Assembly: GCF_040115645.1 (NCBI RefSeq)
Contig: NC_089542.1
Location: 1,798,001-1,862,000, forward strand
Direction: 5' to 3'
DNA: 64,000 nt
Source of the DNA: Euwallacea fornicatus
Taxonomy: Eukaryota > Arthropoda > Insecta > Coleoptera > Curculionidae
Shown here: piece by piece, positions 32,401 through 45,098 of the stretch
Position numbering within the stretch: position 1 is the stretch's first letter
Layout of the letters: each line of letters begins with the position of its first letter
Notes under the pieces: model-generated
Told to the model about the DNA's origin: nothing
Database searches by the model: none
Seen by the model: the letters and a program-made list of their open reading frames with translations, nothing else
Translations under genes and position numbers: made by a program

Positions 32401-35400
32401 AACACAAGCACTGCCGCGAATATCCCACCGAGATTACGCTTCTGACAGCAATGGTTAAGAATTCAGAGTTAACTCAATTAGACAACCTTCGGTTTCAATC
32501 CTATGCTTCCTTTCCTATGCTCCCATTCCTCCTTCACTCTCAATTGCTTCTGAACTTGATACCCCCCGAATCGTGCCCGAATCTTGGTGACAGCTTCTGC
32601 TTCCATGTTCCTCTCTGGCACCAAGGATTCTAAGTAACTACGAACGATCTCTTAAGATTGCGAGTGGTTGTCAACGATTTAATGTGATAGCGAAAGGTTG
32701 CATGCGAATTCTAAAAGATTACAGGTGATCGGGACCGGTAGTGAATTTCCATTATTTGGTTAAAGGAAATTTTGGAATAAATAAGTTAATGGAAAGCTGA
32801 GCTGGCATGTGACGCAGTTCGAGGGAAAAATCTAATAGAAGAAACGTTAATTTTAAACACTGCTAGATTTTGTGGTATGAGAACTTCTAGTGTTACTCAA
32901 ATTTAATTGGAAAAACCCTGGAAAGTTCATAGTCGATATGCTAATCATAATTTGTGTCTAAGTAAGTTTGATGTACCAAAACGACCAAAAAAATCCCAGC
33001 TAACTCGATTAAAGAACCTTCTACTTCACTCTTTTACCTTCGCTTTCAATTGTTTCCGAACTTGGTACCCCCTGAACCCCGCCTGAATCTTGGTGGCAGC
33101 TTGGGCTTCCATGTTCTTCTCTGGCACGTTGGTGGCGATCGCGTTATTTCTTTTATTGTTGTTGTTCTCGCTTTCCATGGCCTCGTTAACGGTGCGCGCG
33201 GGCGACTGAGCCGGTCGCGCCGATTCCAGCCCGACCGGCGCGGCGTCCTTAAGCGCGGCCTGCGCCGCGCTGCCGACGTCCCGCGACGTCACGGCCTCAG
33301 CACCTGCTGTACGTCGAAGAAAGGAACGCGTTATTGTTTATTTGAATTCGTTTTGTAACTACTTAAACAGGAAATGAGCCGCACAGAGAAATAAATGAGT
33401 TTGAGGGAGTTTGATTGAGTGAAAACGTTGCATTTCTAATTCGGTTTATTTAAATTAGCTGGCCTTAAAAATGGTTATTTTCACACATGTCCAATTAATC
33501 TGAGATAATAAATAAAAAATTTGATGAGGACGACGTGTGAAAACATTTTTTCTGTAACTGGAGCGTCAGTGACGCACGTCGCGCGTCACCCACTAGAACG
33601 GACGCTTTTTTAATATGCTGAGAACTCTATAAATAAACTTGCACGAGAGGAGGTAATTTTTTTAAGTACATGTCATTCATAGCGAGCAAAATTTTGAGTA
33701 AATATTTTGCGTATGAAGTGGCATAACTCTGGAAACACCTCCCTAAAGCCTACTAAACTTGACGTATTTTTAAGTATTTTATGCTTAAGGCGACGTCAGA
33801 TGAACGCCTCTAATGGTCAGCTGATTTAATTAATTTTAAATCTATATGTAATTTCTATTAACGGAAATGTTCTACTAAGCGCGCAATGATGTTGATGAAC
33901 AGTGTCGTGCACGAGGGGGTGAAAATAAGTAATTGACGTCAATGGAAAATATGTTATTACCTATCAAAATTTGTTAAATATTTTACGAAGTATAATTGAC
34001 GGACGTCACGTCGATATCAACTCCATCTATGCGAGACGCAACGTATTAATGACGCCATTCAATAGATGTCTTTTTGGTTTAAAGAAAAACTTAGTGCCGG
34101 AAAACATCTACTTAGTAATAACTTTAGTGCTCTATGTGACCATGTGAAGTTCACTTACTATGATAACAAATACTTGACCTGGAGGCTGCTGGTCGGAGGT
34201 TTGATTACCACTGTCCCTACGATCATGCTCTGTCCCACCACCCTCGCCACGGCCCTGTTTCGCCACTGTCGCCGCCGCCACGGATGCGTTGGTGATTTTC
34301 ACATCCGCCCCACTGGGCAGAGGCACCACCACCGTATCGTGAAACTCGCTAGTGTGCTTTAGCCGGTTTCCAGACTCACTCCCGGTCCACAGAGGTTGTC
34401 CATTGGTCACTAGCATCGAATCGTGTAACTCTCCGGAATGCAACAACCTTTGGTGTTTTTTCCCGATCTCAATACTGTCGTTGCTAATCACAATTTCATT
34501 GCTCAAGCCTCCGGATGTCTCGGGAACATCATCCTCCTCGGCGATATCTGGAAGCTCCCTCAATGGAGTTCTGGCTACTCTCTCGTATTCAGGGTCATCC
34601 TCCGGATCGAAATCATAAAGGTATTCTAGTACCTCAGCATCCGGTGGGGACTCCTCTTTATAGAGAGTAGCGTCGTGCAGCTCTTTGCGCAACTGGTCTA
34701 TATCGAACTTGCTCTTGCCAGAGAGTTGGTCCAAGAGAGAGTTCTGAACTTGGTCCAAGAGTTCCACGCGGTCCTCCAGGGCACTGGTTGAGAAAGCTCT
34801 TCCAGGGAGGGTTCGAGGTGCAACCTCCTGTTTGGGCTTCATTATAACTGTAACTACTGAGTCCGTAGATCCGAAACTACTTAGATCATCTTCTGCTGGA
34901 GGGAGGTCGTGTGTAGGCACCTCTGGGAGGGTCTGCAAGAGTAATTCTACATCGGTAGGCTTCATTATTTGAGAAATGGCAGTTCTTACGCCCTCCTCTA
35001 GAGGGGTTTCCTCTTTACTGGTGTTGTTGTTAGAGTCAGTGTTGTCGTCGGTTACATCAGAGACTGTTTTTTTAACTAGGAGAGGTTCCACCACAGTGTC
35101 AGATCTGTAGAAGTCTGGTTTGTGGTCCAAGGTTTTATTGACAGTTGATTCATTGGCCCTATTGTCATCAAGTTGATGCGTGGCATTCTCTTTGGATAAG
35201 TCAATATATTTGACATCATCGTGGTTTTTTTCCTTTATCTGACTGTCATCTTCAACTATCGAATTTGAGATCAACTGAGATTTAGTTTCACCACATACCT
35301 TGTTACTATCATTATTTTCTTGTGCTTCATTTCTATGTGTATCAGCTTTAACTTCTTTGGTTATTACTTCAACACCCGACTTGCCATCTTTTGAAGAACC

Positions 35401-38400
35401 ACTATCATCTTCAATATGCCGCGGAGTGGTATCTACAATTCCAGAGTCCGGTACATCTCTATCACGAACTATCTGCTTGTCATCATCATTCTTAGACATA
35501 TCTTCAATTATCAGTTCACCAACTTTGGATGGAGTTTCTTTTAAATGACTCGAAATTTTAATACCTTCATCAGTAATTTCAGTTTTAGTTCTATCAACGT
35601 TAGCACCCTCTTCAATTTTTCTTCTAACCGTTTCACTCTCAGCTACTTTCTTCTGATCATTGTCTGGTTCCACAGCTTCCATTTTGAGAACTTCAGAACG
35701 TTCAGTATCAACAATTGTTTTCCCTGAAAATTCATTAAAAGCAGGCTTCAAAGTTTCATTAGCAATTGTCGCTTGATTATTTTGTTGTTCTTCTCCGTTG
35801 TGTTGATCTGGGACTTTTACTGTTTCAATATTAGGAATATCAACTGCATCAATTTGTTGTGGTTCGTCCACAATTTCATCAGTATCAATATTATTGGTTT
35901 GAACAATTGATGTAAATAAAGCCTCTCCACCTTTAGGATAGGCTACTTTCTCAACATTGGCTTCTTGTATATGTTTCTCGCTAAGTGTCTTTTGAATAAA
36001 TTTTATATCATTAGCTTTCCGATTTCCTTCATCAATTATTTTCCCATTTTCAGTTACTTTATCTATAACCTCATTTTCTTTCACTTGTTCAGCATTTTCA
36101 TCTTCTCTGTAGTATTCTTCATTGACAATGTCGTTACGTTTCGCTTCTTCGTTAACATTATTTTTCACAGTTTCACCGTTGATATCAGTTTCCCCTTTAT
36201 TAGCATCATTTTTTTTTTGTTTGACGTCAACTTTCAAACCCACACTTCTCGCTGCATCTATTCCAGAAAGGGATTTTATTGTACTAATATCACCATCTTC
36301 CTTGATCTTCGCTTTTCCTTCAATATTATTACTTTTCTTCTTGTCTTCATCTTGAATTCGCAAGTTTTCATCACTAATATTAACTTTTATTTCTACATCC
36401 TCAAACCTAATATATCCCTCTTCTCCAGAACTTGTCTCCCCTACTGTCACTTTATCATTTCTCTTGGCTTCCATATCAGTATTATCAGCTTTCATGTCAC
36501 CATCAACGTTTAATCCTGCAGCTTCATTCTGGGTTCCATCTTCATTCTTCATATCAACTGAAGCCTCAATATCATCAGTTTCATGTCGAAAGTCGTTGAT
36601 TTCAAGAGATTTAGTTGAGGCTGGAATGCTTTCCATTTTGTTATCTGCCAGAGTTTCTGTTCCTGAAGGTTTTTTGTTATGTTTTGCTGAATCCTCAATT
36701 TCCAAACTTTCAATTTTTGTATCTATTGTCTCGTCATCCTCTTCTTTAGCATTTCCAGGGTCTTCTCCTAATGAAAATTTAATTTTCTTTAAAAGTTTAA
36801 TGTTGCCATATTCGTTGGTCTTAATATCTTCTTCAATATCATCAGTTTTCATCTTTTCATCACTGATATCAATTTTCTTTTTTAAAACTTCAAAATCAGT
36901 ATTTTCCTGTTTTCCAAAATCAAGGTGTCCTTCTCTAATGTCATTATCCCTCTTAACTTCGCTATTAGTATCATCGATTTTTATGTCATTATCAATATTA
37001 AGTTCTGTCACTTTTTTATGATCATTATCTTTTTTCTTCACATTAACATCAGTTTGAGTGTCATCGTCTTTAGTTTCGTGCCGAAAGGTGTTAGTATCAA
37101 TAGAGTTCGTTGAAGTTAAAAAGTATTCCACTTTATCACTTAGCAGAGTTTCTGGATCTGAAAGTTTTTCATTTTGTTTTGCTGTGCCATCAGTCTCAAT
37201 GACTAAATTATTAATTCTTGGATCTATGGTCTGACCATCTTTTTCATTAACAATTTCTACGTCATTTTGAAGTACAGATATAGACACATTTTTTTCCCTT
37301 TTTTTATCTATTTCTAGAGAATCATTAGCAAGTTCCACCTTTGAGTCAGTAGTTGTAGTTTCCAATGCTAAGCCCTTCTTAGGATCTTCGTCGTTTAGCA
37401 CAATGATCGACTCAACTGTAATATTTTTATCCAATTTTACTTGAGCAGCATCACTTTCATCAATCAAAGTTCCTTGTTCATCTTTTGGGCGACCTGCCCG
37501 ATTAATACCATTAGAAAAATCTGTAATTGTATCTCTAAAATACTGATCAGTAGAAGAATCAATGTCCCCACTCTTCGTTTTATCCAAATGCAATTGTACG
37601 AGGAACCTACGCACCACTGCCTGAATCTTGACCACAGCCTTCTCCTTACGCTATAAAAGTAGTAAAATCAGAGATGGAGATATCAACAAGAAAGACTTAC
37701 CTGAGTAGACAGCATTTTCCTGGTGACGAATCCTTTCCATGCCGACTGGATCTTTATTGCTGCATTGGCTGTTTTTCCATCCTCTTCAGCTGCTGCATCA
37801 CCAGATATATTCCCATCTTCGTTAGCCGGTTCTAAACCATTAGTTTTTATTTTCTTAAGTGCTTCGGTAGCAAGAATTTCTACATTTTCCACAACAGATT
37901 TGGCGATCTCTTTAACTTCAATTGAAGATCTGACATCAGCAAAGTTTCTTTCATTATCTTTATTATTATTTCCTTCGAAGTCTTCAATTTTTTCCAAAGA
38001 CTTGACACCTTCCGCTTTGACATCATTCACTTCCATAACGACTTTATCTAATTTAATTGCAGACTTGTCCTGGCTAGAATTTTGCTCTTTCGCCCCATAA
38101 ACTTCCATGGCTATATGGTTTTCATTTATAGCTATAGATCTCCCACCTATAGAGCTTCCTCCTTTTTTCTTATCAACTTCCTTAATAGTTTCTTCACCTT
38201 TAACCATCAATTTGGCATCACCAGAATTTTTCATTTCCTTTTCATCAACTTCCCCAGACTCCCCATCGCTTGATCTTTTGAAATTCAGCTTCTCAGCCAA
38301 CTCTTTGCTGTTAGTTTCCAGCTGACGCACCAACGGTCTCCTTCCCGCAGATCGTCTGCTATCTGATGTCGGAATCCTACTTTTGGTTTCCACTTCTTGG

Positions 38401-41400
38401 GATTTTAAAATACCCACCGACTGGGTTCTTCTCATCTTGGGCTCACTCCTCTCCGATGAACTAGACTTGGACCTTTCTCTGGTTAGAACGTTAGAGTGGG
38501 AGAAAGATCGCTCTTTGAACATCAACCTGCTCTTTCTTGTTTTTTTAGGAGACATTTCACGTTTGGTAATCATTAGAGGGGGTTTGACGACTTCGATAAC
38601 CGATGCCACTTGTTCAATTTCTCCAATTTTCGGTGGCCGTTTAGATTCTGAATCTTTGACAAAAGTATTCTCTTTACTGAAGACTTGTAGTTCTTTCAAG
38701 TCTTTTTCTTCAACACCTTCCTGTGCTTTGTTATATAAAATAACTTCCTCATCAAATTCTTTAGTGCGATGCTCAACTGCATCGACTATCAGCTTTTCAG
38801 CTGATTCAGTATTATTGCTGACTGTTTCTTTGACTGCTTCATCTCTTATGGGATTGACAGCAACGATATCCTCAAAAGTTTCATCACCTTCAGCAAAATT
38901 AGTCTTATCGATTCTTTCAGTGATCGCAGACTCAAAACTTGTTTTGTTTTCTACTTGCTCACAATTGGGAGGATCTGTGCCAACTATATAATCAGTTTGC
39001 ACTATTACAGCATCTGTGGCAAGCCTTTCAGTTAAGTCGGTGTTACTATTAGGAATATCTACTATTGTTTCATCTTTTAGTACATCTCTAGCAGGTATCT
39101 CCTCAGGAGTCTTGTCAACTGCATCAACATTAGCCTCAGAAACTATTTTAGTTATCTCAAATTCAAAAGCTTGATTGTTTTTCACCTGGTCACCATTGAG
39201 AGCATCTGTAACGGTTAAAGCATTATTGTGTACTGCAGTCGCATCTTCTACAGGCTTTTCAGCTGGTTCGAGCTTATTAAAAGGTTCTTTAACGGCTTCA
39301 TCTCTTATAGGATCTACAATAACCATATCTTCAAAAGTTTTGTCGACTTCATCAACATGAACCTTATTGACCGTTTCAGTGATCCTAAACTCTAAATCTT
39401 CTTCATTTTCTGTTTGGTCACAACTGATAGGCTTTGTGGCAACTAAGTCGCTATTTCGCACTTCAGAGGTATCTGCTGCAAGTTTTTCAACTGATTCAAT
39501 ACTTTTACTAGGAGTATCTTTTATTGCTCTTTCTTCTAGTTGATCTTTACCCACTATATTCTCGTTAATTTTATCAACTGCATCAAGGGTCGTTGAAGTT
39601 GTCCGAAACTCAACACTTTGGTTTTCCATTTGATGACAAATTAGGAAACCTGGGACAGCTAAATCTTCATTTTGCTCAGCAGTAGCCTCCGTTACAAGAT
39701 TTTCGAATGATTCGATGGTATTACCAGGAGTTTCTTTTATTGCTTCATCTTTTACCGGATGTCTAGCAATTGTATCTTCATGAGTTTTGTTAACAACATC
39801 AATATTAATCTTAGTGACAGTTTCAGTGGTCCCAGGCTCAACACCTTCATTGTTTTCCACTTGGTTACTATTAATTTGACTTGTGACAGCTAAATCCTCA
39901 TTTCGTGCAAATTCTGCCACAACCTTGTCAGATGAATCGGTGTTACCATTAGATGTTTCGTTAGTTGCTTTATCTTTTATCAAATCTCCAGCAACTGCAT
40001 CTTCAAGCATTTTGCCAACTGCATCATTATTACCCTTAGTGATTGTTTCATTGATCGTAGACTCAAATCCTCCATGTTTTTCCACTTCCTTACCATTAAG
40101 AAGACTTCTGACAGTTAAATCGTCATGCTGCCCTACAATTGCATCTACCATGTTCTTACCATCTATCACTAATCCAGTGTCAGCGATCGTATTACTCCCA
40201 ATTTTCATCTCTTCGTGTTTTATATGGCCTCCTTTATTAGCTGTTCCTGATATAACCACATCTGCTTCAACGAAACTACTAACAACATCCCCTGCATTAA
40301 TTTCTTGACTAACATTCCTTCCTATGATCAGTTGTTCACTAATCTCTTTTATTGATTCGTCGTCCTCTGTTCTATCTTCAATCAAGACCCGGCTCTCACT
40401 AACAGATTGAGTGGAGATATCTGACTTCACAATTCCGTAAGAACTTCCATTTGAACTACTATTACTAGCTTCTATCTTGTCTCCAGTAGATTCCATAGAA
40501 AATCCCCTCAAGGTCTCCTGTCCGACCAGCCTTCTCTGCTGCATCACAACGCTATCTTCAGCAAAAGAAGCCATTTCCTCGACATCTTCGATAGTGGTGC
40601 TTCTTTTCATTTTGGCTGCTCCAGTCTCTTCTGAGCGGTCTTCATCAACAATGATAAGCTGCAAACTCTTAGTTCCAGAACTGGATTCGGTATAGTCGTC
40701 TTTGGTAATGTAGAAGTTGTCATAGTCCAAGAGATCCTTGACTGACTTAAAAGTCGGAAGATCCCCTTGCTTAGAAGCTACAGTTCCTAACTCAGAAGAT
40801 TTTCCTGGAATATCATCAGAAATTTCGCTGGCTGCCTTTGGAGCTTCATTGCTCTGAGGCTCCTGTTTGAGGTCTTCTATAGGGTAGTTGGTTGATTGGT
40901 CTAGTGGATTTATAAGTTCTTTTTCGTGAGCTTTAGGTTCTTTGGTTCTTGCAGCATTAGAGTCAGTGGTAGAAGGAGGTTGATTAAAGGTTGTAACATC
41001 GTTTATTGTCTTAGAAGCATCTTTATTAGAAGCTTCATTTTCAGCTAATAATTTGCGTGTTTCCAAATCTATATTTGAAACTGTAATGAGATCAGCTGGC
41101 TTACTCTGACTCTGACTACTGTGTTGCTGCTCACTTAGAAGGAATGAGTGAATTAGGGCTCCCACATGTGCGTTTTCAGATGCAGCGAAAATTTTCGGTG
41201 CTGTGTGTTGATTAAAATCTGCGAACGCAGTTTCTGAGATTTCTGGATCAGCGGTGTTACAAGTATTAAGGGTTGTCTTTTGAATTTGTTCATTTTGGAG
41301 GTGTTGGTCTTCGAGGGAGGAAGAAATGAGCTCTTTGCCATGTTCATCAACAGAATTAGGAACTTCTGATATTTTGGCTGTAGAAGTATCAGAAGCAGAG

Positions 41401-44400
41401 GTATATCTGTCATGTTTCTCAGGTTGTTTAGAAACATCAGATTTGTCATTTAAAGCTTTCTGTGTGGTCTCTACAATTGACAATTCTGAAGCAATAACTT
41501 CAACCTCAGAAGCGTCTTTCAACGCCTGGCTGCTATTCGCCTGTTCGCTCTGAATAAACGAAGAAGGAAGATTATTTAATGATGCAGAAGTATCTTGCTC
41601 AGTGACATCGGAAGCATCGCTAGGTTTTTGCTGAGGCTCTTCAGGTTGACTAATATAGACGTGTTTATTTTCTGACAAGTTCGCACGATTTGAAAGGAGA
41701 TGAGTAACTTCTGAATCAATAATTGGAAGGATGACAAGTTGATCAGAGGCATTAGAGGTGGCTTCTGAAGTTTGCTGGGTTATGGCTCCAGGTTGATGGT
41801 TATTTCTTGTCTCTGCAACGGTTGTTGCTGTTTGAGATTCTAAGGTCGATATTTCTAAACCTGTTGTTGCAGACCCAAGGGCACCTTTCTGAGCTTGGCT
41901 ATCCACTTGTTGAGCTGTAAAGGTACTTTGAAGTGGTGTATGTTGTTCAGAGGTTGAAGTTGCCAGTTCAGATTCAACGACGTCAACCCTAATAGTATCA
42001 GAAATGGCAATGGCAGGTTTAGACGCTTCGACATCAGAAGCATTTTCTTTTCCCGTTATATTTGGGTCTTCGCGTTCAACTGAAGGTGTAGCTCTCTCTC
42101 CTGAGGCTCCTGCGAGAATATCAGAAGCATATTTAGCTGTTGTTTCAGTTTCTGTAGTTTTTAGTGCTGTACGCTGCTCTAAATTTTCATTTGCTATCTC
42201 TGAGGGTGTCGTAATTACACCCCGGTCATGGGTAGATAAACTTTCAAATTCAACTGTCTGAGTTTGCGGTGTTCCATCTGAAGCTTTGCCTGCAAGGCCA
42301 TCGCAACCACGCGAATCGAGGGTTTCCTTTTCTGAAAGTTGAATTCCATCCGATTTCTCTGAGGCCATAGTGGTCGCTTCTGAGGGTGATATCGCCAAGA
42401 TGGCATCAGGAACCACCCCAGAAATTACCTTTTCTTCATGAAGAGCTTTCGGTTCAAACCCCTTTGAGTTTAAACTTTCAGTTTCAACAATTTTCCTGAT
42501 AATGGCACCAGAAGCGATTTTTCTAGAAATTTCCTGATCGTTACTGCTGTACTGCTGTTCATTACTCAAAAACGAATGCAAATACTCTTTTGTGCTCGTA
42601 TCAATACACCCAGAAGCTGCACTGGTTCCGATCAGCTTGCGCAAATGCTCTACGTTTGGTGTTTGTCTTATTTTACCATTTTCTTTTTGAACCAACTCTT
42701 CACTCTTCCGAAAAAACTGCAGTTTCGGTTCTGAGTTGGCATTTTCCGTAGTTTCAGGCGCTGCAACCTTTGGTGTAGGTCTGTCTGATATGCTGACTAT
42801 CAGCATGTCATCGGAGCTTCCCAATTGGTGCATTTCGATGCTCACCAGCTTGTCTTCAGTCTCGGTACTTGATGATTGTCCATCCGTATTTGATGATGTG
42901 ATGGGCTGATCAGTTTTAATATTTTCTGGAAATTTCAAAACTTCTTCTTCATTTGGTTTATCATCTTGATTGTTTGAATTATTGTTTTTTGACTTTTTGA
43001 ATATGGGTTCATTAGAATCCTTTCTTTTGTTGCTTTCTCCATCATCTTCATCAACCGATTCATTTACTATTTTAATTTGATTTATAGAATCTTCGATATT
43101 TTTACTGATTCCAGTTTTGGATTTGGAGGCTTTTGACAGAAGTGTTTCTGCAGGCACCACATCTTCAACTTTATTGCTTATTTCACGGAGATTAGCTGCA
43201 TCTCGAATGTCTTCTAAACTCGATCCATTTTCCTCTTTACCTGTTAAATCTGTAGATTTTGTGGATAGAATTTTGTTGTCACTTTTAGGGATCGCGGAGG
43301 CTTTAATGTTTTCATCTTGAGGGGTAACGTTGTCTTCAATTTCGTTCTGTTTCTCTAGTTTGGTACCCATTCCTTTAGAAGTTGTCACTTCTGGATGTAC
43401 TTGTTCAACTTGATTATTTATTTTTTGTTTATTATCCTCTCCTATGACATCATTTATACTAATTTCCTTTAAAGGTTCTTCATCAACTATAGTATCAATA
43501 TGTTTATATTTACTTAACTCATCGTCATTAGCCTCACTAGTTTGTTCAATTTTTGCGGTTGCTTCAATATTTGGAAGTTTATTAGATTTTGAGCCAATTG
43601 CTTCATCAACATTTTCAGTTCCTCCAATTCTTTCCTCACTTAAATTTGGATGTTCAGTTTTTGTATGTTTAAGCATATCACCGTGATTAAACTGTTCGTG
43701 GTTTATATTATTTTCGTTAATTTCTGGACTGTGTGTTTGTTCTAAAATTGAACCCACTGCCAGTGTATTTGCTTCAACTACAGCTTCAGTATTTTCAAAA
43801 GATTTTAAAGTAGTTTTCTCAACTTCAACCTCTCGTACTGTGAGACCTTTTTCTATTTCTTTTCTCTCCTGTTGGAGGGGATCAATTGTCAAATTCTCCC
43901 TCTTTTGCACCTCTATAGAATTAATATGTCCTGACGGTCTAGAGAGGTTGTCTTCTTGACTAAAATTAGCTCTGTCACTTTTGATTTTTGCATCATCTTC
44001 TACAGTTTCTACAGCATCAGGATCATTATCCAAACTGCTTACAGATTTACCAATTATTGACATATATTTTCTATCGCTGTGAGCCATTTTAGAATCTCCT
44101 GGTCCAAAATTCTCGCTCATTTTTGGGTTTTCATCGATGATATTATCGCCATTTTTAGGAAGAATTGTCTTTTTAACTTTTACAGCAGCTGCACCAGTCA
44201 AGCTATCAACTTCTGATGCGATTGCATCAACCGTCTTCACTTTCCTCATTTCAGCATCAGATTTCTTCAAATGTCTGACAGCCTTTTTATCAGTAATAGC
44301 AACCACTTCATCAACTTTTCTTCCTGGGACAGAAAACTTCTCCCGTGTTTTTCCCTTTGGTTTCAGTTGTTGTCCTCTTATACTAGATGGCGCTCGCTTA

Positions 44401-44849
44401 TTTTCTTTCGGCGTGCTCTCGTTAGAAGACGCCTTTTTCTCCTTTGGAGTGCTTACTTTAGATGGCGCTGTCACTTTCTTAGGTTCTTCTTTTTGCCCCG
44501 TAGATTCCTTACCACGCACGCTTATTTGTCTGGATAAATGTCTGGTAGATTTAAGTGGCGTTTTCGCTTGAGTGACGGACTGTACTACCCGGATTGGGTA
44601 GGCTGTATTAAATTTGATTAGTTCAACATTAATGCTGAAATAAAACGTACCTTTCCGAGTGGAGCTTCGTTCCCTGAGAATGATTAGCCTAGAAAAATAT
44701 TCCGAGGCAAACAAGTATAAGTCTTTGGGTTTCTTAAGTAGCACCTCCTTGGTGAGGCCCTCCATGAGTTCTTCGAGACCAACAGGGACGCTGACACGTT
44801 TCACGATCATGTCCAGTTTTCCTGGAGGTTTTTCCATTTTGGTTTGCAT
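29446..44849 (-). CDS. igl: Giant RIIa- and IQ-domain protein (igloo-like)
   Basis: Five exons in consistent phase: 44849-44651, 44602-37701 (6.9 kb), 37650-34179 (3.5 kb), 33303-33038 and 29616-29446; about 3,669 residues. Residues about 20-58 are an RIIa dimerisation/docking fold (VPVGLEELMEGLTKEVLL, then YLFASEYFSRLIILRER), as in SPA17 and PKA RII. Four IQ motifs: AAIKIQSAWKGFVTRK at the end of exon 2, AVVKIQAVVRRFLVQ at the start of exon 3, AATKIQAGFRGYQVRK in exon 4 and AVKIQAGVRGFLVRRR in exon 5. The giant exons encode acidic, Glu/Asp/Ser/Thr/Asn-rich, probably disordered sequence, with six tandem repeats at about 38770-40130 and a more conserved block (KDLLDYDNFYITKDDY). IQ motifs bind calmodulin, and exon 4 resembles insect igloo, a GAP-43/neurogranin-like neural protein; RIIa folds bind anchoring proteins. 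So a neuronal calmodulin/PKA-type scaffold is inferred. Igloo identity rests mainly on exon 4. Confidence 0.78.
29617..33037 (-). other. 3.4-kb last intron of the giant IQ gene
   Basis: Holds the decayed IQ exon at 32.5 kb and an open segment at 31309-31061 with a preceding acceptor-like tatatatgcag. That segment encodes an unusually protein-like string (WLKNLEERHLDNIDIWQR) that I cannot assign. The rest shows nothing. Confidence 0.4.
32500..32640 (-). pseudogene. Decayed duplicate of the IQ exon 4
   Basis: The minus strand reads VPERNMEAEAVTKIRARFGG, against VPEKNMEAQAATKIQAGFRG in the functional exon 506 bp away. Flanking intron text is also shared (taactcaattagacaacctt versus taactcgattaaagaacctt). 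The IQ glutamine and the RG pair are lost, and the donor aag|gtaaaa has become aag|gaggaa, so it cannot splice normally. Confidence 0.85.
33180..33303 (-). other. CpG-dense stretch within IQ exon 4
   Basis: The 5' half of exon 4 is conspicuously GC- and CpG-rich (Ala/Pro/Arg/Ser codons) in an otherwise AT-rich locus. It might mark an internal promoter for a short IQ3-IQ4 isoform, like the small vertebrate neurogranin. This is inference. Confidence 0.35.
38770..40130 (-). repeat. Six tandem repeats of about 76 codons in the giant IQ gene
   Basis: Degenerate units share a skeleton: an N-x-D-L-x-V start, then Q-V-E-N, I-T-E-T-V-x-K, D-A-V-D-K-T-x-E-D, P-I-R-D-E-A-V-K-E-T and E-S-x-E-K-L. Unit 1 begins near 40130 (DDLTVRSLLNG) and unit 6 ends near 38770 (SAEKLIVDAVEHR). 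Units differ at many positions, so the expansion is not recent. Confidence 0.85.
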
Positions 44850-45092
44850 CAAAAGAACACTGGTAAGAGCCCTTTACGACACGACACACACACTTTCACT
44901 GCTTCGATTATTTCAGGCTAAATATTGTCTAGTTGGCATAGAGTTTTCCGATACAAACACTGTGAAATATCAATTCATTGGGAGCAAAGCACCCTAACGT
45001 CTTGACCTTCTACCTAATTTTAAAAGGCAAAGAATTCTTATTATATGGGTTGGGGAATTGGAAAAAAACGAGGGTTTAATAAAAAGTTTATT

Positions 45093-45098
45093 TTTATT
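45093..45098 (-). terminator. Poly(A) signal overlapping the DPH5 stop codon
   Basis: AATAAA (minus strand 45098-45093) contains the TAA stop (45096-45094). A second AATAAA follows at 45092-45087. Confidence 0.6.

Noticed and set aside
34352..44571. Many plus-strand frames of 60-200 codons opposite the giant IQ gene (for example 36464-37021, 35965-36513)
   Set aside because: They are Ser/Phe/Leu-rich mirror images of acidic Glu/Asp/Lys codons on the real strand and have no splice logic.
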